This document shows positions 7,581 through 16,337 of a stretch of DNA of 64,000 nucleotides, in pieces (positions within the stretch are counted from its first letter, which is position 1; the number at the start of each line of letters is the position of its first letter). Source of the DNA: an uncultured Lachnospiraceae bacterium (lineage in GTDB: Bacteria > Bacillota > Clostridia > Lachnospirales > Lachnospiraceae). Where the stretch lies: contig CAJTRA010000001.1 in the NCBI GenBank assembly GCA_910578345.1, forward strand, positions 354,115 to 418,114. Direction: 5' to 3'. A program made the position numbers and the translations under genes. The notes under the pieces are model-generated. The model was not told the origin of the DNA and ran no database searches. It saw only the letters and a program-made list of their open reading frames with translations.

Positions 7581-10166
7581 TTAGCACGTCGCCCCGCCTT
7601 TTAAGTGCAGCTTTGCTCCGATGATCTCCTCTTTGCGGGATAACAGATCATCCGCCATCAGCTGCTCCTGCACATTCTCAAAGCCCAGCCTGCTTATGGT
7701 ATCCGCAAAACGCTCTCCCGTCTGTCCCTGTTCCCGGAACAGCAGAATCGCTTTCTCCAGTACGGAAAGCACCGCTTCCTCATCTAAGAAGATCTTATCT
7801 AACTTCCGCCCCTGGGCGACCCGCTTGCCCCAGCGGCCGCCGATGTAGACCCGGTAACCGTAAGCGCTCTCCTCCGCTGCCTTGAACGGGCATTTGCCCA
7901 CACAACGGCCGCAGTTATTGCACTGTTCCGGATCGATCACCAGTTTGCCGTCCACTACCTGGGATGCCCCCACCGGACACGCCAGGGAAACCTGACAGAT
8001 CTTACAGCCGCGGCATTTCGCCAGATCGATCACCGGCACTTTCTGTCCCACGATACCGAAATCATTCAGATCCGGCTTCACGCAGTTATTCGGGCAGCCG
8101 CCCACTGCGATCTTGAACTTATGCGGCAGTTTCACGGACGCGTATCCATGGAAGAACCGCTCGTGGATCTCCTCCGACAGGCGATAGGAATCCAGAAGTC
8201 CGTACTGGCAGGTCGTTCCCTTGCAGGCCACCACCGGGCGCACCTTCGAACCGGTGCCGCCGGTCTCTAAGCCTTCCTCTGCCAGAAAAGTGCGCAGCGC
8301 CTCGATCTTGTCAAAAGGCACGCCCACGATCTCCAATGTCAGGCGCGTGGTCATCACCACATCCCCGCTTCCGAACCGCTCCGCCGCCTCCGCGATCTTC
8401 TTGTGCTCCGCCGTCGTGATCTTGCCATTCTTCGTGATCACACGGACGTTAAAATTATCCGTCCCCTTATTATGCAGACAGCCAAGCGCCTTGACACGGG
8501 TGATCTCCTCCGAAGAAACCGTCACCACGCCCGGCTTGCTTTCCACCTTCACCACATTGAAGAAGGAAGAGCCCTCCAGCACCTTCGTGTTGGTATACCC
8601 ATAGCGCTTCAGCCTGTTCTGCAGCAGATAAGCCCTCTTGCCCTTCGCGCAGACAAGCAAAAGCTTCTCTTCTTTCCCAAGCCCCGGCACTTCGCCTTTT
8701 ACTTTTAACAGATCCACATAGGTGGCTCCCGCGATCGTCGGCCCCGCCGGGTTCACATCGACCACCCGATAGTCTTCTGCCGCCCCCGCCAGATACTCTG
8801 CCGGCGTGAAGCTGTCCAGATCCCCCTCGATCTTATTCAGCAGCATATGTACCGCCTGCACGAAGGGATGGATCGCCGTGGAAAAAGGAGGCGCATAGGA
8901 CAGATCCAGGCAGGTCATCTGCTCCAAAGTGGCACCGAAAGTCACCGCCATCACACCGATATCCGTCACCTTATCCACCGCGCCGGGCCCCAATACCTGC
9001 ACACCTAACAGCTTATGACTCTTCTTATCCGCCACCAGCTTGATGGCAAACCATGCGCTGCCCGGATAGTAATGCGCCTTGTCGTCCGTCACCGCCAGCG
9101 CGCAGACCGGCTCATAGCCTGCCGCCTTCGCCTGCTCCTCGGAAAGCCCGGTCCTGCCTCCCGAAAGCCCCGGCAGCTTCACCACGCCCGTGCCCAGAAC
9201 GCCCGGATACCTCACGTCCCGGCCGCCGAGCGAAAGCGCCAGCGTCCGGCCTTCCATATTGGCGGAAGAGCCCATGGGCGACCACTGTCTTTCTCCCGTG
9301 AGGCGGTTTTGCACCATCGCACAGTCGCCTGCCGCATATACGTCCGCCACATTGGTAGCCATCTTATCGTCCACCAATATCGTACCCTTAAACATCTCAA
9401 TACCCGTATCCTGCAAAAAGCCCGTGTTCGGACGGATTCCGATGGACAGGATCACCACATCCGCAGGAAGCAGCCCTTTATCCGTCTGTACGCCTTCCGC
9501 TCTCTCTTCGCCTGTTACCCCTGCCAGCTTCGTCGCCGTGAGCACCGTAATTCCCTTTTTCGCCAGATGGCGGACCGCAAACTCTGCCATCTCCGTATCA
9601 AAACCCGGCATAATCTGCGGCGCCATATCGATCAGGGTCACGGACAATCCCTTCTCCAGAAGGTTCTCCGCCACCTCCAGACCGATGAAACCGCCGCCCA
9701 CTACCACGGCGCGCTTTACCCCGTCGCGGGCGATATAGTCTCTCGTCTCGATCGCATCGTCGGGCGTCCGCATCACGAACACGCCCGGCAGGTTTAAGCC
9801 CGGCAGCGGCGGAACCACAGGGGATGCCCCCACCGCCACGATGCAGGAATCGTACTCGTAGATCTCCTCCGCGCCCGTGCGTAAATTCTTCGCCGTCGCT
9901 TTCTTAGCGGCCGGGTCAAGCGCCACCACTTCCCGCTGCGGATAGACCATCGCCCCGGTCAGTGCGCTGTACTTCTCCGGCGTGTTCACGATCAGCTGCT
10001 CTTTCTCCGGGATCGCTCCGCCCACATAGTAAGGCAGCCCGCAGCCCGCATAAGAGATGTCTTTCCCTTTGGTGACGATCGTCACCTCCGCCTCCGGGTT
10101 CACCCGTTTAAATTTCGCCGCAGCCTTCGTCCCGGCCGCCACTCCGCCAATAACCAATAATTTCAT
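7581..10166 (-). CDS. Four-part redox fusion: CoA-disulfide-reductase-like FAD domain, rhodanese, siroheme sulfite/nitrite reductase domain, 2x[4Fe-4S]
   Basis: An 861-residue cytoplasmic protein. Residues 1 to about 450 are a FAD/NAD(P)H disulfide reductase of the CoA-disulfide reductase/NADH oxidase type with redox Cys42 in YAGCGLPY. Residues about 462-540 are a rhodanese-like domain with Cys506 in LVCAKGK. Residues about 555-710 are a siroheme reductase half with four cysteine ligands, Cys648, Cys653, Cys691 and Cys695 (CKGTTC, GGCPNNC). Residues 718-763 hold two ferredoxin-type 4Fe-4S motifs. The order suggests electron flow from NAD(P)H through FAD and clusters to siroheme, acting on sulfite, polysulfide, persulfide or nitrite. 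Substrate is not decidable from sequence. It lies directly upstream of the siroheme genes, its likely cofactor supply. Confidence 0.9.
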   Translation of the reverse strand: MKLLVIGGVAAGTKAAAKFKRVNPEAEVTIVTKGKDISYAGCGLPYYVGGAIPEKEQLIVNTPEKYSALTGAMVYPQREVVALDPAAKKATAKNLRTGAEEIYEYDSCIVAVGASPVVPPLPGLNLPGVFVMRTPDDAIETRDYIARDGVKRAVVVGGGFIGLEVAENLLEKGLSVTLIDMAPQIMPGFDTEMAEFAVRHLAKKGITVLTATKLAGVTGEERAEGVQTDKGLLPADVVILSIGIRPNTGFLQDTGIEMFKGTILVDDKMATNVADVYAAGDCAMVQNRLTGERQWSPMGSSANMEGRTLALSLGGRDVRYPGVLGTGVVKLPGLSGGRTGLSEEQAKAAGYEPVCALAVTDDKAHYYPGSAWFAIKLVADKKSHKLLGVQVLGPGAVDKVTDIGVMAVTFGATLEQMTCLDLSYAPPFSTAIHPFVQAVHMLLNKIEGDLDSFTPAEYLAGAAEDYRVVDVNPAGPTIAGATYVDLLKVKGEVPGLGKEEKLLLVCAKGKRAYLLQNRLKRYGYTNTKVLEGSSFFNVVKVESKPGVVTVSSEEITRVKALGCLHNKGTDNFNVRVITKNGKITTAEHKKIAEAAERFGSGDVVMTTRLTLEIVGVPFDKIEALRTFLAEEGLETGGTGSKVRPVVACKGTTCQYGLLDSYRLSEEIHERFFHGYASVKLPHKFKIAVGGCPNNCVKPDLNDFGIVGQKVPVIDLAKCRGCKICQVSLACPVGASQVVDGKLVIDPEQCNNCGRCVGKCPFKAAEESAYGYRVYIGGRWGKRVAQGRKLDKIFLDEEAVLSVLEKAILLFREQGQTGERFADTISRLGFENVQEQLMADDLLSRKEEIIGAKLHLKGGATC

Positions 10167-10259
10167 GTCTTGCTCTGCCTCCTCTTTTTATGGTTTCGTA
10201 ACCCTGTTTGTGAAAATATTTCTCGCTCTGTAAGAAGATCATACTTGCACAACCTAAGT

Positions 10260-10592
10260 CTACTCCTTTATAAATGCCTTATCTGTGACGGAAATACCGT
10301 CCTCATCAGATCTATAACGCTCCACTTTCATATGCAGGTCATATTTCTCCCGAAGTTCTTTGATCTTTGCCATCATGGGAGAAGCATGATGCACATCTAT
10401 TGCGTGTTGATCTTCCCAGCTATCGATCAGCAGAACGGTTTCCTGATCCGCCATTGGGAAAAAATATTCATATCTGATATTTCCGTCTTCTGCACGAATG
10501 TCGTCAACTACCCCGCTCGAAATCATTTCCTCTGCAAACTTTTTTGCATTACCGTTGATACCGCTATAATAAATATTTACTACAATAGCCAT
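10260..10592 (-). CDS. Small ABM-fold (antibiotic biosynthesis monooxygenase/YgiN-like) protein
   Basis: A 110-residue protein with the ferredoxin-like ABM pattern: an N-terminal beta strand (MAIVVNIYY), FPMADQETVLLIDSWED, then a histidine-containing helix (HHASPMMAKIKEL). Family members are small cofactor-free quinol monooxygenases or haem/stress-related proteins; the substrate here is unknown. The ATG at 10592 has GGGAGA four bases upstream, and an earlier in-frame ATG at 10625 adds no family-like sequence. It is the first gene of the minus-strand run leading into the siroheme reductase (93-base gap, no terminator seen), which suggests a shared redox or oxidative-stress role. Confidence 0.8.
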   Translation of the reverse strand: MAIVVNIYYSGINGNAKKFAEEMISSGVVDDIRAEDGNIRYEYFFPMADQETVLLIDSWEDQHAIDVHHASPMMAKIKELREKYDLHMKVERYRSDEDGISVTDKAFIKE

Positions 10593-10625
10593 TTTCTCTC
10601 CCTTTCTGCACTGTTTTTGATTCAA

Positions 10626-10664
10626 ACTGGTCCTTAAAAAAGCAAAACCATATAGACCAGTATA
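10626..10664 (-). promoter_or_regulatory. Promoter with overlapping inverted repeat, ABM-reductase-hem operon
   Basis: On the minus strand TATACT at 10664-10659 is preceded by TG one base away (extended -10), with no good -35. A perfect inverted repeat, GACCAGT at 10655-10661 and ACTGGTC at 10626-10632, has one arm on the -10 and the other about 20 bases into the transcript. This placement fits a repressor site or a 5' hairpin. The adjacent divergent AraC-type gene is a candidate regulator. Confidence 0.5.
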
Positions 10665-10794
10665 ACACAGAATATATGAAAATTGGTAAGCTGATTAAAA
10701 GGCTTATAAAAAAACAGGACTAAGCTTCCGGACCGGCATGAAAATATTGGAGACAAATAAAAACCCAAAATGTTCGGTCTTCCTCACCCTTACA

Positions 10795-10803
10795 TGTTAT
10801 AAT
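10795..10803 (+). promoter_or_regulatory. Extended -10 promoter of the AraC-type regulator
   Basis: TGTTATAAT matches an extended -10. The expected -35 position (10775-10780, CGGTCT) is poor. It lies 51 bases before the ATG at 10854, which has an AAGGAGG site. Confidence 0.55.
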
Positions 10804-10853
10804 AACTTCATCAAGGCAGAAGTCAGATAAAAAGACGACGGCAAGGAGGAAAA

Positions 10854-11840
10854 ATGGACTGGCTAACAAGTTTGAAAAAAGCGATTGATTATATGGAAAC
10901 GCATCTGCTCTCGAAAATTGGCGTCAGAGATGTGGCAGACGCGGTACACATATCGCCTTCTTACTTCCAAAAAAGCTTTAAGATCGTAACCGGTTATTCC
11001 ATTGGAGAATACCTGCGAAACCGCAGGCTGTATCTGGCTGCATTGGATGTGCTGAATACAGGATGCCCTTCCCCTAAGGACACTTTATCCGGGGAGAACC
11101 ATGTGACAATCCAGACAGACAACAGCCTTCTACAAAAGAATACCGAGACGTTTACAAACAAGACTGTTCTGGATCTGGCCTATAAGTACGGGTATGATAC
11201 ACCGGAGAGTTTTTCCAGAGCTTTTTCCCGCTTTCACGGGATATCGCCCACACAGCTTAAATCCCAGCCTGACAGGATCAAGGTGTTTCTGCCTTTGATC
11301 GTAGAAATCTCAATACGAGGAGGAAACAAAATGAATTTTCAATTAGAAGAAAGAAAAAGCATGCAGATGATCGGATTTGGAAGAATCTTTTCTTACGATA
11401 CCTCTTATCAGGATATCCCCAAATTCTGGACTGAATTCTGCGAAAAACACTGCGGGCAGGATACCCTGGCCACGCCGGAGGAACAGGCCATCCGGCAGGC
11501 AATCGCAGAATGCATCATAGGAGAATATGGCATCTGCGTGGAAGACATCGACGACGGGGAACATTTCCACTACTATATCGCAGGTGCATACCAGGGCGGC
11601 ACAGTCCCGGATGGCATGTCTGTCTTCGAGATTCCTGCCAGTGCATGGGCGAAGTTTCAATGCGTCGGCCGCATACCGCAAAACCTGCAGACAGTCAATA
11701 CCCGGATCTTCCGCGAATGGCTTCCTGGAAACCAGGAGTTTGAAATGTCGCTGCCCATGAATATTGAATGGTATTCCAACGGAAACCCTGAAAGCGACGA
11801 TTATGTCAGCGCGATCTGGATACCGGTAAAGCGTTTGTAG
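10854..11840 (+). CDS. AraC-family regulator with GyrI-like effector domain and an inserted linker
   Basis: A 328-residue regulator. The first helix-turn-helix lies at residues 21-44 (IGVRDVADAVHISPSYFQKSF) and the second at about 104-130 (VLDLAYKYGYDTPESFSRAF). In normal AraC domains the two are joined by a short helix. Here about 30 extra residues (71-102, CPSPKDTLSG onward) separate them. The C-terminal half, from residue 160, is a GyrI-like small-molecule-binding domain, typical of multidrug or redox sensors. The start is set by AAGGAGG. The gene is divergent from the ABM/siroheme-reductase run and may control it. A hairpin at 11871-11907 follows. Confidence 0.87.
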   Translation: MDWLTSLKKAIDYMETHLLSKIGVRDVADAVHISPSYFQKSFKIVTGYSIGEYLRNRRLYLAALDVLNTGCPSPKDTLSGENHVTIQTDNSLLQKNTETFTNKTVLDLAYKYGYDTPESFSRAFSRFHGISPTQLKSQPDRIKVFLPLIVEISIRGGNKMNFQLEERKSMQMIGFGRIFSYDTSYQDIPKFWTEFCEKHCGQDTLATPEEQAIRQAIAECIIGEYGICVEDIDDGEHFHYYIAGAYQGGTVPDGMSVFEIPASAWAKFQCVGRIPQNLQTVNTRIFREWLPGNQEFEMSLPMNIEWYSNGNPESDDYVSAIWIPVKRL

Positions 11841-11870
11841 ACCTAAACCAATAAAAATCATTCTCTCAAA

Positions 11871-11907
11871 CAGACAGCGCCACTCAAATGAGTCCTGGCG
11901 CTGTCTG
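11871..11907. terminator. Bidirectional hairpin terminator
   Basis: CAGACAGCGCCA pairs with TGGCGCTGTCTG (12 bp) between the convergent regulator and amidohydrolase genes. T-runs on both sides are short, so termination may be imperfect. Confidence 0.65.
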
Positions 11908-11926
11908 TCTCTTAAATGCCATCCAA

Positions 11927-13123
11927 TCATTCGTTTAACATATTATCTAAATCCTCCGCAAGCACCTTCGCCAGATACTTCGCCGCAGGTAGGATCACAT
12001 TCTCATCCACACAGAATGCCGGATGATGGATCGGATGTGCCACACCCGTGCCGATCTTCAAATAACAGCCCGGCACCTGCCTGCCGATCCTCTCTTCCTC
12101 CATATAATAGGAAAAATCGTCCCCGCCCAGAGACTGCTCTTCCGGCACCGTCTTCATTCCCTGACTCTGTGCGATCTTTTCGCATAGCTGCGCCATCTTG
12201 CCGTCATTATAAGTAGCCGGCGCGCTTTCGATCCAGGTAATCTCTGCCGTCGCGCCATAAGCTGCGGCAGTCCCTTCCACAGTCTCGCGTACTCTTCTCT
12301 GATACAGCGCCCGGTCTTCTCTCTGCATGGTCCGCACCGTTCCCTCTAACTCTGCCGCCGCCGGGATTACATTCCATGTAGCCCCCGCCTGTATCCTGGT
12401 TACACTCAGAAGCGCTGGATGAAATGCATTGATATTCCGTCCAATAATAGAGTGCAGCCCCTGTACAATCGCCGCCGCCACAGGAATCGGATCGATCCCG
12501 TCATCAGGATGCGCGCCATGGCAGCCAATCCCCTTTACGCGAATCGCAAACCGGTCCACTGCCGCCGTCACATAGCCTTCCCGGATACCGATCACACCAA
12601 CTTCATTCGTCGGATCCGCATGAAAGCCCCAGATGCGCTCTACATCATCCATCACATCTGTCTCCAATATTTTTAAAGCGCCTCTTGCGTCTTCTTCACC
12701 AGGCTGAAAAATGAATTTTACAGTCCCGCAAAGTTCTTCTCTGCATTCCTGCAGGAGAATGGCGGCGCCGATTCCTGCCGTAATATGAAGATCATGCCCG
12801 CAGGCATGCATTTTCCCTTTGCATTCAGAAGCGTAGGAAATCCCTGTCTCCTCCACGATCGGAAGCGCGTCTATATCACATCGAAGCGCAATCGTATGCT
12901 CTGTACCGTCCACTGCTTCTTTTGATCCACGCACGGCTGCCACCAACCCTGTTGCAAGCGGATAAGGCAGGATTTCAATCCCCGCCTCCGTAAGAAGTTC
13001 CCGTATCTTTGCTGTTGTGTCCACTTCCTCATAGGACAACTCAGGATGCCTGTGAAACCATTCAAACTGTCCAATCAGATATTGTTCCAATTTTCCATGA
13101 TCCTGTCGATCCACGCTGATCAC
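11927..13123 (-). CDS. M20-family amidohydrolase (N-acyl amino acid / hippurate hydrolase type)
   Basis: A 398-residue zinc amidohydrolase of the M20D group. The metal-site motifs are visible: MHACGHDLHITAG, PGEEDARGA and GCHGAHPDDGIDP, with the dimerisation insert between. Family members release amino acids from N-acyl amino acids or small peptides in the cytoplasm. Translation starts at GTG 13123 with AAGG six bases upstream. It is the last gene after a peptide-type ABC importer on the same strand (120-base gap). The importer may therefore deliver N-acylated amino acids or dipeptides that this enzyme opens. That pairing is inferred from position only. Confidence 0.88.
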   Translation of the reverse strand: MISVDRQDHGKLEQYLIGQFEWFHRHPELSYEEVDTTAKIRELLTEAGIEILPYPLATGLVAAVRGSKEAVDGTEHTIALRCDIDALPIVEETGISYASECKGKMHACGHDLHITAGIGAAILLQECREELCGTVKFIFQPGEEDARGALKILETDVMDDVERIWGFHADPTNEVGVIGIREGYVTAAVDRFAIRVKGIGCHGAHPDDGIDPIPVAAAIVQGLHSIIGRNINAFHPALLSVTRIQAGATWNVIPAAAELEGTVRTMQREDRALYQRRVRETVEGTAAAYGATAEITWIESAPATYNDGKMAQLCEKIAQSQGMKTVPEEQSLGGDDFSYYMEEERIGRQVPGCYLKIGTGVAHPIHHPAFCVDENVILPAAKYLAKVLAEDLDNMLNE

Positions 13124-13243
13124 TCTGCCTTTCTCTCAGTTTAACGATCTGCAAACCAGACCGCTGTTATGATGGATATTCTTTCTTCTCATAACCGTTT
13201 AGCCTTCGACTTCCTGGAAGGAACTGTTACTTCTTCTCTGCTC

Positions 13244-14170
13244 CTATCTTCCACTGTTAGGATCCAGCGCATCCCGCAGGGCGTCACCGATAAAGTTAAT
13301 CGCCATGACTACTACTACGATCAACAAACCTGGCGGAATCCACAGCCAGGGCTGCGTCGTAAGGACCGTGAGGGACTGTGCGCCGTTTAACATATTACCC
13401 AGGCTTGATGTAGGAGGCTGTACCCCCTGTCCCAGAAAGCTCAGCGCCGCTTCGTCCAGAATCGACAGCGCCAGGACCGACGTGGCATAGACCAGGATCG
13501 GCGCCACCGTATTTGGCAGAATCTCTGAAAATAAAATATGTCGGAGCGGCATTCCTGCCACCAGATTTCCTTTCACAAAATTCGTTTCACGCAGACTTAA
13601 GACATTGCCGCGCACCAGTCTTGCAATACCTGGCCAGTCTACAAACCCAAGGATCAATATGATATTCCACATCCCCGGCTTAAAGACAGCCGCCGCCACC
13701 AGCACTAACAGAATATAGGGAAACGACATAACCATATCGGTAAACCGCATGATCACCATATCCGCCGCACCGCCAAAATATCCTGCAACCAGCCCCAGCA
13801 ATACTCCAACCACCGTAGAGATGAGCGTGGCCATCACTCCCACTAACAACGAAACTCTCGTCGCATACAGCAGCCTGCTCAACATATCTCTGCCGATCTG
13901 ATCCGTTCCCAGCCAGAACGCTTTCGAAGGGCCTTCGGCAAAAGGTCCTGCAATATCATTTGGATCATACGGCGCGATCACCGGCGCCAGAATTGCCGCC
14001 CCCACGATCACCGCCAGCACGACCAGGCTGACCGTCGCCAGATGATGCCGCAGAAATCTTCTGGCCACCGTCTGCAGATAACGCTCGCTGCCGATGTCCG
14101 GACGTTTCCTGCCGTCACCGTTTCCCTCCGCGCCATATCCAAATTTCCTGTCCATATCCCTCAGTATCAT
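13244..14170 (-). CDS. Peptide-type ABC transporter permease (DppC/OppC family)
   Basis: A 308-residue inner-membrane permease. It has an N-terminal OppC-N segment with one membrane helix (residues about 45-68), then five more helices and the cytoplasmic coupling loop (GLVRGNVLSLRETNFVKGNLVAGM) that contacts the ATPases. The sequence ends LRDALDPNSGR, typical of the family. An ATG at 14155 is closer to a GAGG site and is a possible alternative start. It follows the DppB-type permease by 40 bases. Confidence 0.92.
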   Translation of the reverse strand: MILRDMDRKFGYGAEGNGDGRKRPDIGSERYLQTVARRFLRHHLATVSLVVLAVIVGAAILAPVIAPYDPNDIAGPFAEGPSKAFWLGTDQIGRDMLSRLLYATRVSLLVGVMATLISTVVGVLLGLVAGYFGGAADMVIMRFTDMVMSFPYILLVLVAAAVFKPGMWNIILILGFVDWPGIARLVRGNVLSLRETNFVKGNLVAGMPLRHILFSEILPNTVAPILVYATSVLALSILDEAALSFLGQGVQPPTSSLGNMLNGAQSLTVLTTQPWLWIPPGLLIVVVVMAINFIGDALRDALDPNSGR

Positions 14171-14210
14171 TCACACACGCTCCCGTATACCATCTACCTG
14201 TCATCCGCCT

Positions 14211-15158
14211 CTACTCTAACTGAATCGTAGGATCCACCAGCGCATATAGAATATCCGTGACCAGATTGGCCAAAAGCACCACGATCGCGGAGAGCAGGCA
14301 TACTCCCATGATCACCGGAAAATCCCGGTTGCTGATCGCGCTCATCGTCATCAGTCCAAGACCAGGCCAGGAAAAGACCTGTTCAATGATGACCGCACCG
14401 CCAAACAGCACCGGAATCTGCATGCCGATCACTGTAATGATCGGCACGAGCGCATTGCGCAGCGCGTGCTTATTGATGACGAGAAAACGTCCGATTCCCT
14501 TGGCCCTTGCCGTCCGCAGATAATCCTGCTGTAAAATCTCCAGCATTGCGCTCCTGATATAGCGGATATTACTGCCCGCCATGGAGAAAGCAAGCACCAT
14601 CACGGGCATTACCATATGCTTCGCCACATCTGCAGCGCCGCCCTCCGTTCCCAGCGTCGTCATACCGCTGGAAGGAAGCCATCCCAGCTTTACCGTAAAA
14701 AGATAGATTAACAGCAATGACAGAAAGAATCCCGGTACACTGCTGCCCAGAAAAGAGGCCGTCACCACCGCATAGTCTCCTTTGGAATACTGGCGGATCG
14801 CACTGTAGATGCCCGCAGGAACCGCCAGAAGCAGACTTGTCAGAAGAGAAACGCCCATCAGCAGAAGCGTAGGACCGATATGACTCCCGATCATTGCACT
14901 GACCGGCTGATAAGACTTCATGGAATATCCCAAATTCCCCTGCAGAAGCTCTCCGAGCCAGACAAAATACTGCACCAAAACGGGCTGATCGAGCCCTAAT
15001 GCAATCCTTTTCGCCTCAACGGCCGCTTCCGATACCCTGGGGCCTTGCAACATTTCCAGCGGACTGCCCGCCAGGCACATGATACTATAGTCGATGACCG
15101 TGATGCCGATCAATACCGGAATGGCGATCAAAATACGTTTCAAGATATATTTGCTCAT
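14211..15158 (-). CDS. Peptide-type ABC transporter permease (DppB/OppB family)
   Basis: A 315-residue permease with about six membrane helices, starting MSKYILKRILIAIPVLIGIT. The EAA-like loop RTARAKGIGRFLVINKHALRNALVPIIT and the C-terminal DPTIQLE are characteristic. The ATG at 15158 has GAGGAAG three bases upstream; the frame can be read 20 residues further but without a ribosome site. It starts 8 bases after the second ATPase gene, consistent with one operon. Confidence 0.92.
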   Translation of the reverse strand: MSKYILKRILIAIPVLIGITVIDYSIMCLAGSPLEMLQGPRVSEAAVEAKRIALGLDQPVLVQYFVWLGELLQGNLGYSMKSYQPVSAMIGSHIGPTLLLMGVSLLTSLLLAVPAGIYSAIRQYSKGDYAVVTASFLGSSVPGFFLSLLLIYLFTVKLGWLPSSGMTTLGTEGGAADVAKHMVMPVMVLAFSMAGSNIRYIRSAMLEILQQDYLRTARAKGIGRFLVINKHALRNALVPIITVIGMQIPVLFGGAVIIEQVFSWPGLGLMTMSAISNRDFPVIMGVCLLSAIVVLLANLVTDILYALVDPTIQLE

Positions 15159-15166
15159 AACTTCCT

Positions 15167-16327
15167 CTATTCCAAATTGGCTGCGTGATACCGTCTGTCT
15201 TCCAATACAATCGGACATGCCGCCCAGTGCGCTTTCTCCTGTGCTTTCTGGATTTCTTCTGCCGCCTGCTTTGTTTCCACAGTCACATCTTTCTTGCGCT
15301 CTTTCCCAATGTCCAATTCCGCCGCCTGTACTTTCTCATGATCCGGCAATGTCATCTGTCCTTTCCCAAGATCCGACCCTATCTTCTGCAATCGCGGCGG
15401 CTGATACCTGCACTGTTCCACAGCATAAGGACAGCGAGGATGGAATCTGCAGCCGTCCGGCGGATTTGTGCTGCTGCCGATCTCCCCCTGCAGCAGATTC
15501 CGTTCCCTCCCCCTCTCCTGGGGATCCGGGATCGGCACCGCCTCCAGCAATGCTTTCGTGTACGGATGAACTGGACTCCTGAAAATCTCCTTCGCATCAC
15601 CATACTCTACGATCTTGCCCAGATACATAACCGCGATCTTATCGCTGACATAATTGACCGCGCCTAATCCATGTCCTACAAACAACAGTGTAAGCCCCAA
15701 TTCCTTCTGCAGTTCCTTCAGCAGATTCAAGATCTGTGCCTGAATAGAAACATCCAATGCACTGACTGGCTCATCACATACAATAAACTCTGGATTTAAG
15801 GAGAGCGCTTTGGCGATCCCGATTCTCTGCCTCTGCCCACCGGAGAATTCATGTGGATATCTGCCCAAAACAGCCTTCGGCAGCCCCACCATATCCAGGA
15901 TCTTCACCATATCTTCCTCCACACTTTCCTTTTCAGAGATATGATGATACAGCATCGGCTGTGCCAAAATTTCAAAGATATGTTTTCGGGGATTCAGTGA
16001 TGAATACGGATCCTGGAAAATCATCTGCAGTTTCGTCCTGACCGCCCGCATTTCCTTCTTATTCTTCTGTAATTCTTCGAGATCCCGCCCATGATAATAA
16101 ATCTTACCGTCAGTTGGACGCTCCAATCCTACAAGCTGTCTGCCGATGGTTGACTTCCCGCATCCAGATTCCCCCACGAGCCCCAGCGTCTGTCCTTTCA
16201 TGACAGAAAAGCTGACGCCGTCCACTGCCTTTACATAGCCAGTTGTATGCGTTATAATCCCGCCTTTGACCGGATAATATTTCTTCATATCCTCTACCCG
16301 GATCAAAGGGATGTTATCTTTTCCCAT
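15167..16327 (-). CDS. Peptide-type ABC transporter ATPase (OppF/DppF family)
   Basis: A 386-residue ATPase with Walker A GESGCGKST, signature FSGGQRQRIGIA, Walker B EFIVCDEPVSALD and the oligopeptide C-terminal domain containing CRFHPRCPYAVEQC, a cysteine motif typical of this family. The longest reading frame starts at 16678, but its first 117 residues overlap the preceding gene. The ATG at 16327 has GAGGAG in place and lies 10 bases after that gene. A charged, Lys/Glu/Gln-rich C-terminal extension of about 60 residues follows the cysteine motif. Confidence 0.92.
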   Translation of the reverse strand: MGKDNIPLIRVEDMKKYYPVKGGIITHTTGYVKAVDGVSFSVMKGQTLGLVGESGCGKSTIGRQLVGLERPTDGKIYYHGRDLEELQKNKKEMRAVRTKLQMIFQDPYSSLNPRKHIFEILAQPMLYHHISEKESVEEDMVKILDMVGLPKAVLGRYPHEFSGGQRQRIGIAKALSLNPEFIVCDEPVSALDVSIQAQILNLLKELQKELGLTLLFVGHGLGAVNYVSDKIAVMYLGKIVEYGDAKEIFRSPVHPYTKALLEAVPIPDPQERGRERNLLQGEIGSSTNPPDGCRFHPRCPYAVEQCRYQPPRLQKIGSDLGKGQMTLPDHEKVQAAELDIGKERKKDVTVETKQAAEEIQKAQEKAHWAACPIVLEDRRYHAANLE

Positions 16328-16337
16328 CCCAGTCTCC

